Source: Linderina pennispora
Taxonomy: Eukaryota; Kickxellomycota; Kickxellomycetes; Kickxellales; Kickxellaceae
Length of the DNA: 64,000 bases
Assembly: GCF_002104995.1 (NCBI RefSeq)
Contig: NW_024468256.1
Span: forward strand, 20,001-84,000
Direction of reading: 5' to 3'
Shown here: piece by piece, positions 52,597-62,151 of the stretch
Position numbering within the stretch: position 1 is the stretch's first letter
Layout: the number at the start of each line of letters is the position of its first letter
Position numbers and translations under genes: made by a program
The notes under the pieces: model-generated
What the model was told of the DNA's origin: nothing
The model's database searches: none
What the model saw: only the letters and a program-made list of their open reading frames with translations

Positions 52597-53607
52597 TTAG
52601 TGGCTCGGGGCAATGGCGACAATCTCATCGTCTTCGTCATCCTCCGCAGTGCGCGACGCCAGCTCATACGTGTGGCCCCAAGCAGTCCTCTTCTGCGCCT
52701 GGTGCACCCTCCACACCTTGACAAGGACCGCAAACAGCAGCAGGGCAAGCGCAGCCGATCCGGCCGCGATGCCGGCCACGGCACCCTTGCCCAGCTTCTT
52801 GGGTGCTGCTGGACTGCCGGCTGGCTCATGCAGGGACTTGGTGAAGGTGTCGACAGGGACCCCGACTGTCGAGGCAATAAAGTCGAGGTAGCTGTAGACA
52901 TGTGTGTAGTATGCAAGGCTCGAGTCCTTGGCACACAAGTCGTAGCCCTCCTTGGACAGGTCTATGTGGTAGCTGTATATCCCAACCAGCTGTTTCTGGC
53001 CATCGACATCATGGACCAGCGGCGCTCCAACCTCGCCATTGCACAGGTCGTGGCCCGGGTTCAGCATATTGTCGCTGCACAGCACACGGCCCTCGACCCC
53101 GTTGTAGTTTTCTGAGCGCTGGCACCGTGCACTCTCGCCAATGCGCACATCTGTGGTTTTCAGAGTCTCGGACCACTTGGCGCCAATCTGGTCGTCGGCT
53201 CCCCAGCCCATCACCTCCATGCGCTCGCGGGCCGAGACGCTGCCTGAGAACACAGGAATGCGGTTGACAGTCTCGGAGAACTCTAGCGGCTCGATCCTAA
53301 CCAGTGCGATGTTGTTGTGGATGCCATTATGTGTGTACTTTCTGTGTACGGCGATTTCGAGCACCCGCGCATGGCGGAGCTTGCTGCGCTCGACCGAGCC
53401 GTAGCCGATCAGCAGCTCGTCTGGACGGATGACCTGCTCTGTGCCCTGGTGAACCACGCAAAAGGCGGGCACCAGAATGATCTGGTCGTGGAGAATCGTG
53501 CCAACGCACTGGATGGGCATCTTGTCGCGAGTGTAGCTGAGATGGGCCACAAACGGAAACTCGCCCTGCTTTGCCTCGCGCCCGCCGACTATCCGCTTGT
53601 CAAACAT
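52597..53607 (-). CDS. Membrane protein T3 with fully inactive trypsin-like ectodomain
   Basis: 336 residues beginning MFDKRIVGGREAKQGEF, i.e. at the mature protease start, with no signal peptide visible; a 5' exon may be missing. The S1 fold is preserved (VMGWGADDQIG, Cys positions) but all three catalytic positions are changed: TAAHC to VPAFC (His to Phe), D to N in NNIALVRI, and GDSGGP to GEVGAP (Ser to Val). A membrane helix (AVAGIAAGSAALALLLFAVL) is followed by a short acidic tail (HTYELASRTAEDDEDDE) that shares only YEL-type words with T2. Same strand as T2 and T1. Confidence 0.8.
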   Translation of the reverse strand: MFDKRIVGGREAKQGEFPFVAHLSYTRDKMPIQCVGTILHDQIILVPAFCVVHQGTEQVIRPDELLIGYGSVERSKLRHARVLEIAVHRKYTHNGIHNNIALVRIEPLEFSETVNRIPVFSGSVSARERMEVMGWGADDQIGAKWSETLKTTDVRIGESARCQRSENYNGVEGRVLCSDNMLNPGHDLCNGEVGAPLVHDVDGQKQLVGIYSYHIDLSKEGYDLCAKDSSLAYYTHVYSYLDFIASTVGVPVDTFTKSLHEPAGSPAAPKKLGKGAVAGIAAGSAALALLLFAVLVKVWRVHQAQKRTAWGHTYELASRTAEDDEDDEIVAIAPSH

Positions 53608-54078
53608 GCTTCACTACTGTAGTATCTGTGTGGATGCTTGCTGACTGTATGCTAAGTGAAAAAGGGTATGGAGGGAGCATCTGCCTCGCCGCCAATGCTC
53701 CCCCCCCCTTCTCTACCACGTCGCCCTTTGTCGCCCTGCTGTCATTTTTAGCACCCGCTGCATGCCTGGCGTGACCTGGGCGCTTGATTTGCGAATGCCA
53801 GCCTTGGAGCAGAACGAGGGATGCACACTATTCCACGTCAAGTCGAAAATCAGCCTTTCTGTTGGCCGCTGTGCAGAACAACGCTCGCCAACGTCCAAAC
53901 TCAATTCGCAGCAGCAGTTCTCATTTTGTGAACCCAACTAAGCAGAATAGTTGCTTTAAAGCAGTTCTCTGTTGCACTCTAGCGGACAATTTTTACCATC
54001 TGTTCTCGCTGTTGATTTCAGCTCCCCCTCTTCGCTCCTGCTAGTGTAAACACTTTTTTTTTTTTGAAACCTGTAAAG
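53608..54078. other. Divergent intergenic region between T3 and the wall protein gene
   Basis: No gene is recognised. A T-run (54054-54065) lies just before the ATG of the next gene. No signal-peptide exon for T3 was found by eye. Confidence 0.45.
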
Positions 54079-54777
54079 ATGGCCCGCATTCTTGCTGCCG
54101 CTCTGGCTGTTGCACCGCTTGCCGCTTCCCAGTTCGCCTTTGACCCAAGCACATACGATGCCAGTCTTCTCGCCGGGATCATCTCGGCCAACTACGGCCA
54201 GTACCAGCAGCAGTGGGATGGCTACCTCGAAACTGCCAAATCCAAGTTCCCAGACGCATACACGAAGCTCACTGCGTACTTTGGAACCGACAGCATCCCT
54301 GACACATATGATGCAGCCTGGGTCAGCAAGTTTGCTCAGCAGATGCAAAAGACCGGTCCTACCACCGTTGTTGACAACCAGGTCAACTCGGCCACGTTCA
54401 TCTTCACAAGCACCTCGGCTGATGCGGTAACAAAGTCTGCTACCGGCACTGCTACCGGCACTGCAACTGGAACCGCAACCGGAACCGCAACCGGAATTGC
54501 AACTGAAACTGCGACTAAAACTGACACCGGCACCACTGGAACAACCACACATGACAAATCAAGTGCCAAGCCCCCTACAAAGCCAACATTCACACTGAGC
54601 GATTCTGATACTGGCTCCAAATCGGGTTCGCCACCAGGCACAAAGTCCGCCAACGACACGACCGCAGGGTCAACTGCAGGATCAAAGCCAAATAGCGCAA
54701 GAATTAACCAGCCCATGGTCGCCCTCGGCCTGTCTCTGTCTGCATTGGTCATACTCTCATCTGGAAACCTGTTTTAG
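54079..54777 (+). CDS. GPI-anchored-type Ser/Thr-rich wall protein
   Basis: 232 residues from ATG 54079 (the only ATG giving a signal peptide, MARILAAALAVAPLAAS). A ~100-residue folded domain (FAFDPSTYDASLLAGIISA, YLETAKSKFPDAY) is followed by a low-complexity region with tandem GTAT codon repeats (about 54445-54510), a Ser/Thr/Gly stalk, and a C-terminal hydrophobic end (VALGLSLSALVILSS) preceded by small residues, as in GPI attachment signals. Cell-surface or wall location is inferred. No enzyme motif is seen. Confidence 0.75.
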   Translation: MARILAAALAVAPLAASQFAFDPSTYDASLLAGIISANYGQYQQQWDGYLETAKSKFPDAYTKLTAYFGTDSIPDTYDAAWVSKFAQQMQKTGPTTVVDNQVNSATFIFTSTSADAVTKSATGTATGTATGTATGTATGIATETATKTDTGTTGTTTHDKSSAKPPTKPTFTLSDSDTGSKSGSPPGTKSANDTTAGSTAGSKPNSARINQPMVALGLSLSALVILSSGNLF

Positions 54778-55030
54778 TCACAGCTATCTCCAGCTTTAAT
54801 GTTATCACTCAAACAAGAGTTCATATATTTAGGTCCAATGTTGTGTGCTCCCTATGCCAACGTGACTCAATGAATCACCAATGTCCAATAGATGTAAAGG
54901 ATGAATACGCTAGCAGAAGTTGAAATCTTTTGTTTTACTTGCTTAAGGCCTTGTAGAACGTGGCAAACAGCGATAAGTTGAGGCAGCTGCCAATTCCTTT
55001 ATGGATACATTATTTTTCCGAAATATCAGA

Positions 55031-55399
55031 TGTTATGCCCGTCGTTGACGATCATGAACATGTCGCGGATACGCTCCTAGATCAAGATCAAGATCAAGAC
55101 ATGCAAGACCCACGACTGCCCCGCATCTCTTCTTCTGTTTCAGTCTTAAGCCCACAAGACCAGTTCCATTCCCATGCGACAATGGTCGACCCGGTTACAG
55201 GGATCCCTATTGTCCATGCGGCCCCGAGACCATAGCTCAAGTGTGCATCAGTATATATAAGTGCACATCTTATACATGCACATAGATTCGAAGAACTCTG
55301 ATCCCGCTTTTGACTCTGATTTCCTGAATACAATAATCTCCGACTCAAGCTCTTCTTTCCATTCGGCTCCTTCATTATCACCTGGGCCAGGTGATAACA
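55031..55399 (+). mobile_element. Solo LTR, family A copy 4
   Basis: 369 bases, TGTTATGCCC to GATAACA, very similar to copy 1 (18288-18658). The 4-base CAGA at 55027-55030 and 55400-55403 is a target-site duplication; the left arm of the inverted repeat has the uninterrupted site with one CAGA (near 39088-39091). It lies 26 bases upstream of tRNA-Asn. The short frame from 55035 to 55235 ends with DPVTGIPIVHAAP. Confidence 0.88.
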
Positions 55400-55425
55400 C
55401 AGAAATTGGCTTTGGTGCCAGGTCT

Positions 55426-55499
55426 GCTTTCGTGGCGCAACTGGTTAGCGCGTCTGACTGTTAATCAGGAGGTTGATAGTTCGAGCCTATCCGAGAGCG
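55426..55499 (+). tRNA. tRNA-Asn (GTT), right copy
   Basis: Same 74-base cloverleaf as at 38992-39065, with anticodon GTT and all stems paired. It lies between solo LTR A4 and the microgene. Confidence 0.96.
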
Positions 55500-56087
55500 A
55501 TCTTTTTGCCTGCTCTCCACAACCTCTTTTCTTCTTTTTTTTTTTGCTTGGGGCTGGGCTGCGCTGTAAGCCGTTCTTTGTTGGCTCGTTTGTTTGCTGG
55601 GTGTCCCACCTCACACATGCACACATGCACACACGCACACACGCACCCGCCTGCAGCTATTTATCCAGCCCCTTGATACCGCCTTTGTTTCTCTTTTTGT
55701 TACCATTCGTCATTCACAGTCCCCGAAGCAGCTCAGCCCAACGGAAAAACCGCCGCACGCCTCTAGATAGAGTTGCGTTGCTAATTTAGCCTTTTTGGGA
55801 ACGGCCCGCAACATCCGGCGTGGCGCTGCTGCTTGCAAATCACGCCAGTTGTTGCCGATGCTGTCGAAAACAGGTAAATAGGGGCTGTTGGTTTGGGGTA
55901 ACAGCGGCATGCTGCTTGCATTAGGTTTAATATGAAGCGACGCAGCCCGGCTCTGGTTTCTGCATGCCGACCAGTCTTTGCTATAAATCCACCGGCTCCC
56001 CGGTATCAGCTGGTCCTCTGGCTCTTTATACAGCTCCTGCACACCCCTCGTCTCCCTCCAGTTCCAGCGCTCGATCTGCCTGTCAAG

Positions 56088-56174
56088 ATGCTCGCACCGA
56101 CCACCAACACTGCTCTTGTCCTCTGCGACCGCGAGTGCACATGCGCCTTATGCCTCAGTGGCCGTGGGTGCTAA
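56088..56174 (+). CDS. Metallothionein-like Cys-rich microprotein, right copy
   Basis: Identical to 38315-38401: 28 residues ending CDRECTCALCLSGRGC, TATAAA at 55982-55987 about 100 bases upstream. The duplication doubles the dose of this gene if it is expressed. Confidence 0.55.
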   Translation: MLAPTTNTALVLCDRECTCALCLSGRGC

Positions 56175-56834
56175 CCATCGCATCCACTGCCTCTGCATCG
56201 CACATGTACATACCACACATACCGACTCGATCTGCCGGCTCGTTCTCCCGACACCTAGTTTCGCCAACCACCAAAAGCACGCAGCACGTGCATTCAAAAG
56301 GGCATGCATTCTCCAAGCTGCCATCCGCATGTTTCTTCACCCCAGCCCATGTCAAATAAATTATGATATACCCACTCACTTGTGAGGGGCCGCTTGCCGC
56401 ATTGCTGTCCACATGCAGTTGATTGCTGTATGCACTTTTCCATCATCCTTACACCCTGAGGCCGATCTAGTAATCACACTTGCTTGTCTATGCCACCCAA
56501 TAATTCAGGTTTTTGTGATGTAGAGCGCCAACAATGCACGCCACTTCCTATTCAGCCACTACAAACGACAATTGTCTCGAGGACCTATGGGAAACATTCC
56601 AACAAACTCCAATAGTGGGAACAGCATAGGGCTGCATGGCTTGTCCTGGCGGAGATTCAGCAATTATTATTCTTGCACTCGAGCGGGAATACTGTATTGT
56701 GGTTTGTACATACCCTCCTGTGCTTTCACGCTGTCGCTGTTGCTCAACGGTATGTCGGACCTTCCCTTAAATCTGTGGCCGATGGGGGTGGGCACCTATG
56801 TCTCTATTTTTATTTTTCACCTTGGTCATTTCCG

Positions 56835-58424
56835 ATGCCTCTTTCAATGTCTCTTCTAAGCGCTCTTCAGGACCTTGAATGGAAGGAGATGTGTGCATCT
56901 CTTTACAGTTCGATAACGCCCACCCACCTACTAGCTGCTGCTGCTGCTCTAGTTGGGTACAAGCTAGTTTATGCCCTCTGTCTCTCGCCTCTCCGCAATA
57001 TCCCTGGACCCTTCTTCGCCCGTCTATCAAATATTCGACTGGGGTATATTGGTATGTCAGGAAAGATGAGCAAATACGCGATGCACGACTACGAAAAGTA
57101 CGGCGACCTTTATGTATGCGGACCGAATGCCGTATCTCTGTCGAATCTCGTGGACCTGAAGTCAGCCCTAAGCACCCACGCCTTTGCTAAGCCCGAGTTT
57201 TACCACGCATTCCACTTGTTCGGAATCGAAAACATTCTCAGCTCCAGCAACGCAGACCTTGTTGGCATTCGCAAACGTCAAGTCGGACCCTTCTTCAACC
57301 TGGGGTATCTGCAAAATATGGAGCCGACGATTCTGAAAGCCGGGTACCAGGCACTCAAGGAGAAATGGGACGCACAGATTGAAGCCGAGGCTAAAGGGAA
57401 TATCGAAATCAACTACAGCATGTCATATATGCTCACAACACTCGACGTAATCGGCGCCCTCATGTGTGGTCAAGAGTTGGAGTGCATTAAAACCGACAAT
57501 GTTGTCCCGATTAAATGGGTCCAAGACTCGATGATGCTGCATATGCACAAGGCGGTGTTTCCGATACTCAAGGCGTTCCCCTTTTCGCTACTGGTGCGTG
57601 GATTGGAAGATAACTTTGGAAGGGCTACGCGGGCTGTTAGGCGTCTGATAAACAGGCGTCGCGCGATACTCGATAGCGGAGCAGAGAAGCCGGTAGACCT
57701 TCTCCAGGCATTCCTTGATGCCGAAGACCCGCATTCCAAGATCCGGATGAGCGAAACCGAAATCCAAGTTGAGAGCATGCTGATGCTGGGTGCTGGCATC
57801 GACACTACAGCGAACACGCTTGCTTGGACAACCCATTTGCTTATGTTGCACCCTGATATCTACAGGAGAGCTGTGGACGAGATTCGCAGCCAGTTCGACT
57901 CCGGCCATCTCATTACCTACGCTGATGCCAGGGAGAAGCTGCCGTTCACCGAGGCATGTATTTACGAGTCGCTGCGCCTGTGCCCGGTGATCGGCGGGCA
58001 GTTGCCGCGCTCTATTCCTTCTGGTGGGGTGACGTTCCAGGGTCATTACTTGCCAGGCGGCACCGAACTCCACATAAACTTCCGAGGTGCGGCAATGAAC
58101 AAGGATATGTGGCCTGAGCCATACAAGTACAACCCCGACAGGTTCGTCGGCAACAGCGAGGCAAGGCGCAACTTCTTTGCCTTCAGCTCTGGTGTCCGAG
58201 TATGCACTGGCCGGAACCTCTCTTGGATGGAGATGCTGACTATCTTTGCCAACATGCTTAAGGACTACGACTGGTCGCTACCTGATGATTACACCCATCT
58301 AGGGCCAAAGGTCCTCGATGAGCGCGGGTACCCGAAGAAGATGGAGAGCAGGCACTTTATCATCACTGCGTCAGCTAACCCGGAGCGTGACTGCCGTCTT
58401 GTTATCAAGAAGCACGTTGAATGA
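56835..58424 (+). CDS. Cytochrome P450 monooxygenase (right copy)
   Basis: 529 residues, identical in sequence to 36065-37654, with anchor, AGIDTT, ESLR and FSSGVRVCTGR motifs. The two copies point outward from the 16 kb spacer. It meets the different P450 at 58824-60380 tail to tail. Confidence 0.92.
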   Translation: MPLSMSLLSALQDLEWKEMCASLYSSITPTHLLAAAAALVGYKLVYALCLSPLRNIPGPFFARLSNIRLGYIGMSGKMSKYAMHDYEKYGDLYVCGPNAVSLSNLVDLKSALSTHAFAKPEFYHAFHLFGIENILSSSNADLVGIRKRQVGPFFNLGYLQNMEPTILKAGYQALKEKWDAQIEAEAKGNIEINYSMSYMLTTLDVIGALMCGQELECIKTDNVVPIKWVQDSMMLHMHKAVFPILKAFPFSLLVRGLEDNFGRATRAVRRLINRRRAILDSGAEKPVDLLQAFLDAEDPHSKIRMSETEIQVESMLMLGAGIDTTANTLAWTTHLLMLHPDIYRRAVDEIRSQFDSGHLITYADAREKLPFTEACIYESLRLCPVIGGQLPRSIPSGGVTFQGHYLPGGTELHINFRGAAMNKDMWPEPYKYNPDRFVGNSEARRNFFAFSSGVRVCTGRNLSWMEMLTIFANMLKDYDWSLPDDYTHLGPKVLDERGYPKKMESRHFIITASANPERDCRLVIKKHVE

Positions 58425-58427
58425 TTA

Positions 58428-58823
58428 CCGATAGTGGTGTTGGCATTAGACCGCCTTCACCGCCCTGTGCCACCATGCTCAAGATTGCCCATGCACTTAA
58501 AAGGGCCCCAAGCACCCAACAGTCTACCCTCTCAGTTGATTTTACACGTATTTTTCTCCATATATGCCGATTGTTAACCTTCAGAGAGTCCAGTAGTTAT
58601 GAGCTTTATGGAATGAATAAAATGGAAAATTTGCTGAGGAGAAAAAGGAGGATGGGGCCGTTCCGGCCCACAAAGTTTATACAGGTGGGGATTTGGATCT
58701 GCACATGGTGACGGAGGGCATAGAGTTGCCCGAATGTCAACACCGATAAACGCATTTGTCTGTTTGTTGACAAGTTGAATATATCTTAAGGCTGAAATTG
58801 TGCTTGTAGGCTAACTCCACTTC
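58428..58823. other. Spacer between two convergent P450 genes
   Basis: Unique sequence after the repeat border. No gene recognised. Confidence 0.5.
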
Positions 58824-60380
58824 TTAAGCCAACGAAATGTTAATTAAACAGTTAACCTTAGGATTCTCTGGCCCATATACGCCATCGGATTTGCCTGGGA
58901 TTGTAATCGGCGCTCCACGCTCGTCCTTTCTGTGTGGGCCATACGGGGAATCGCTGGGTAGAGATATGTTGTAGCGACGTAGAATGTTTGCCAGAGTCGT
59001 GTACATCTCAACCAGGGCAAGATTCCTTCCAGCACATATGCGTACACCAGTGCTAAACGTAAGAACACTCTTTGCATTCTCGTCAGCATCCTTTCCTAGG
59101 AAGCGCTCTGGATCAAACGTACCTGGATGCTTCCACACGCTGGTGTTGTGGTGACATGCTGCAAACGTGAGTGCGATATGCGTACCATGTGGCATGAAGT
59201 ATCCTTGTATCGTAGCGCCATCACGAGGCAGAGTACGTGGTATTAGTCCCGATGAAACCGACGTCAGACGCATCGACTCTTGCAAAACAGCTGAAAGGTA
59301 AGGTAGCTTGGACTTGGCCTCTCCAAACAGAATTGGCTTGGCTGTGTCAGGGAATTGGGAGCGGACCTCATCGGTCACCCGCCGATACACATGCGGGTTA
59401 TTGAGCATGTGCATGATGGTCCAGGATAGAGTTGTGGCAGTAGTGTCGGTACCGGCAACAAGCATGGTTATAAGCTCCGACAAGAGCTGTGTCTCTGTAA
59501 GCTTGTCACCAGTAGCAGGATCGACTGCATCTATAAACTTTTGCATGATGTCAATACGTGGTGGGATGCCAGTCTCAGATACCAGTTGCCTGCGTGCTGC
59601 TACCGCATTGCGGATGATGCAGATCAGATTGTATCGTGACCTCTTCAGTTTGGGATATAGCCACGGAATGTGTCGGACGATGGGGAATATGCGGACAGCG
59701 TTTTTGAATCGAAATATGTCTTTGAACCAGTCAATAACCTCTGTGTTGCCAGTCTCCAAGATATCGAACGAACGTCCAAATGCCAGTAGGCCGATTGTAT
59801 CAAACGTCATGTAGTGGAACATGTAGAAGTAGTTAATGCAGGCCGTTTTCCCATTGCGCTCGATGGCGGCGTCCCAAGCTCTCATGAGTGATTTCACACC
59901 CACTTCCATGGTTACATCCTCGATATCTCTCAGACTAGCCATTGAGAAGGCCCCTCCCAGCTGACGACGCCTGGTTTTGTTAAGCTCTGGATCTGCGGTG
60001 CTGAACATGTTGATGTCGATGACCTTGCCCTTTTCGTAGAGCGGTGATTTTGGGAATGCGTGTGTTGCAAGTACTAGGCGTGTGTCTGATGGGTTGGAAA
60101 GAGACACCTGGTTAATTCCAATGCGAACTACCTCGCCATATTGATCGTGCAGCTTGCAAGAGTAGCTATGTATCTGACCAGTAAACAGATGGTAAACAAA
60201 AGGCAGGTTGGTGAACTTGTTTATAAACGGACCAGGGATACGAGCAAGGGGAGAGAAGAGTGCATACTGGATGGTTCGTGCCACGTATGCTGCAACAACG
60301 AGTGAAATGGCAAGGGAGAGATAAGATAGCCCCCAAAGATCAGAGAGTTTGTCTGCGAAGGACTGAGCTAATGCTGCCAT
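58824..60380 (-). CDS. Cytochrome P450 monooxygenase (distinct paralogue)
   Basis: 518 residues from Met 60380 (MAALAQSFADKL); 18 more residues are possible from 60434. Membrane anchor YLSLAISLVVAAYVA, hinge LARIPGPFINKF, I-helix AGTDTTATT, ExxR LQESMR, haem loop FSTGVRICAGR. It shares layout and local wording with the repeat-borne P450 (ATHAFPKS against STHAFAKP; CSAY-type differences elsewhere) but is clearly diverged. All conserved residues are present, so an active ER monooxygenase is expected; the substrate is unknown. It lies next to an SDR gene on the same strand. Confidence 0.92.
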   Translation of the reverse strand: MAALAQSFADKLSDLWGLSYLSLAISLVVAAYVARTIQYALFSPLARIPGPFINKFTNLPFVYHLFTGQIHSYSCKLHDQYGEVVRIGINQVSLSNPSDTRLVLATHAFPKSPLYEKGKVIDINMFSTADPELNKTRRRQLGGAFSMASLRDIEDVTMEVGVKSLMRAWDAAIERNGKTACINYFYMFHYMTFDTIGLLAFGRSFDILETGNTEVIDWFKDIFRFKNAVRIFPIVRHIPWLYPKLKRSRYNLICIIRNAVAARRQLVSETGIPPRIDIMQKFIDAVDPATGDKLTETQLLSELITMLVAGTDTTATTLSWTIMHMLNNPHVYRRVTDEVRSQFPDTAKPILFGEAKSKLPYLSAVLQESMRLTSVSSGLIPRTLPRDGATIQGYFMPHGTHIALTFAACHHNTSVWKHPGTFDPERFLGKDADENAKSVLTFSTGVRICAGRNLALVEMYTTLANILRRYNISLPSDSPYGPHRKDERGAPITIPGKSDGVYGPENPKVNCLINISLA

Positions 60381-61098
60381 AGGTAGTGCTATAAACCGAC
60401 TTGTGCGACGAAAGACAAAGCAGCATAGGTGCACCGTTATATACGGTTTATTCTAGGCTGTCGAAAGGCTATTCCGTGTTTCAATAGCACGTGCGTCGCG
60501 CAATGTATTTCGGATGTCCGTGCCTGCATCGGGTCTACTATTGTGCAGTAGACACAGGGTTGTCATGTGTAAAGTTGACATTTCACCGAGTCATCAACAG
60601 GATCAGGATTAGGAACGGTTTGTTAGGTGTAAACCAGCAGTGCTGTGAATTGCTGAAGTTTTTCTCACTATTGGTCAAAATATATTGCGGTTGATCTGTA
60701 ATTTAGTAGTGAAGGCAAGAAACAACTGGAGAATCCGTCATATATACAATAGCGTGGAAACATGTGGAGAAATGCGGAGACATGTGGCCTCACAAGTGCT
60801 CAGCATATAGCCTTAATAACCCTAAGCCAATTCTTGCTATTACCACCAATGTTTCGAATAACAAAAAGCTCTATGCTATTTTGAATGGGTGGAGCGGTGC
60901 CAACTGGCCATCATGCATGGCTGGGAATATGCGCAAAGAATACCAGGTCAAAATGTTGCATCATTTGTCTGATCCGAATGTCTTGCAAGGAGCTCATTCG
61001 TATAATTCCACATATCCACGCACTCATTGCGAATGTCGCAGGTAAAGATGGGGGTTGATTTCTTGAACCCAAGGAATCAATTATATAAACCTACTGCC
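60381..61098. other. Intergenic region between P450 and SDR
   Basis: No gene is recognised; AT-rich in part. It holds the promoter of the P450 and the 3' flank of the SDR. Confidence 0.5.
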
Positions 61099-62151
61099 CT
61101 AAAAAGTCCCGTAACTCCTCTGATCTGAGTGTTTCGCAACCAACTTCTCAGTAAACTCCCACAGGTCGTCCTGCTCTTTGATACTGTTGGCTGACGGATG
61201 GGAGTAGGTGGGCTGACAACGAACAAAGTACTGGCCTGTGGTATCGTTGTACTGCTGATCGAGCACCGCAGCAAGTGTAGTTAGTGAACCCATGACAGTG
61301 TTGGTGAATAGCATATTCTGGATCTTGGCCGACAGCCCGACGTGCTGGAAGATGTTGGTGGCAACATATCCTGGGTTAATCGAGTTGGCGGTGATTCCAG
61401 TACCCTCAAGCTTTCTGGCCAATGTGGCTGCAGACATGGTGAGTGCGAGCTTTGAGTTGTAATAGGCGCGGGACTTGTCGTACCTGCTCTTGTCTGCGAC
61501 CAGCTCCTTGTCAATTCCAGCGTTCATGTAGCTGCCAAGCGATGACAAGTTGATGATCTTCGCAGGGCTAGATCTCTTCATCACATCCAAGAGTGCGTCT
61601 GTAAGAACGAAGTGACCAATATAGTTTGTGCCGAATTGGAGTTCAATGCCTTCGGCAGTGGTCATATATGGACACATGCAGACACCACCGTTGTTGATAA
61701 GAAGGTGTAGGGAGTCGTGGCGCTCCTTGAATTGTTCGACAAACTTGTGAATTGACTCGAACGAGGCGAGGTCCAGTGCCATTAGCTCAAAGTTGTCTAG
61801 GTCAGTCTCCTCTATCAGGCTGTTGAGTGCCTTTTCACCGAGTTCCATGTTGCGGCACGCCAGGATCGTGTGGTAGCCGACGCGTCCCAGTGCCTTGGCA
61901 GTATCGTAGCCAATTCCAGAGTTAGCACCAGTAATGATAGCAACCTTGCCCTTGCCTGTGCCATTCTTGATAGCGGCTACAACGAGCTTCTCTGTCTCTT
62001 TATGCGAGTTGGTTACGATCTTGTAAAGCGTCGCGTAACAAAAGTCAATGAAGGACGCAACAAGGTTACCAAAGACCTGGAACGGTCCAGCGCGCATTAA
62101 TAGACGGCACGTCCAATAGACCAGCGCGTTGAAAAAGGTAGTGAGAAACAT
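61099..62151 (-). CDS. Short-chain dehydrogenase/reductase, retinol dehydrogenase-like (copy 2)
   Basis: 350 residues from Met 62151 (MFLTTFFNALVYW); the frame is open to 62493 but the upstream part does not align with the paralogue at 32496-33530. Motifs: TGANSGIG (cofactor), INNGG in place of NNAG, LSS and YYNSK (catalytic), NPGYVATNIF. NADP(H)-dependent oxidoreductase of the retinol dehydrogenase-like group, with a hydrophobic N-terminus. Roughly half the residues match the paralogue. It sits at almost the mirror-image position of that gene about the centre of inverted repeat 1. Confidence 0.88.
   Translation of the reverse strand: MFLTTFFNALVYWTCRLLMRAGPFQVFGNLVASFIDFCYATLYKIVTNSHKETEKLVVAAIKNGTGKGKVAIITGANSGIGYDTAKALGRVGYHTILACRNMELGEKALNSLIEETDLDNFELMALDLASFESIHKFVEQFKERHDSLHLLINNGGVCMCPYMTTAEGIELQFGTNYIGHFVLTDALLDVMKRSSPAKIINLSSLGSYMNAGIDKELVADKSRYDKSRAYYNSKLALTMSAATLARKLEGTGITANSINPGYVATNIFQHVGLSAKIQNMLFTNTVMGSLTTLAAVLDQQYNDTTGQYFVRCQPTYSHPSANSIKEQDDLWEFTEKLVAKHSDQRSYGTF

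Larger units (their letters stand above)
54952..58427 (+). repeat. Inverted repeat 1, right arm (interrupted by a solo LTR)
   Basis: Inverted partner of 36062-39166. The LTR at 55031-55399 with its 4-base CAGA duplication splits it: 54952-55030 matches the left arm with four substitutions, 55400-58427 matches apparently perfectly apart from two homopolymer lengths. It contains tRNA-Asn, a metallothionein-like microgene and a P450 gene. The outer border is at 58427, three bases past the P450 stop. Confidence 0.93.

Noticed and set aside
54445-54520. GTAT-coding repeat as an independent repeat element
   Set aside because: It is a short in-frame low-complexity tract inside the wall protein gene.
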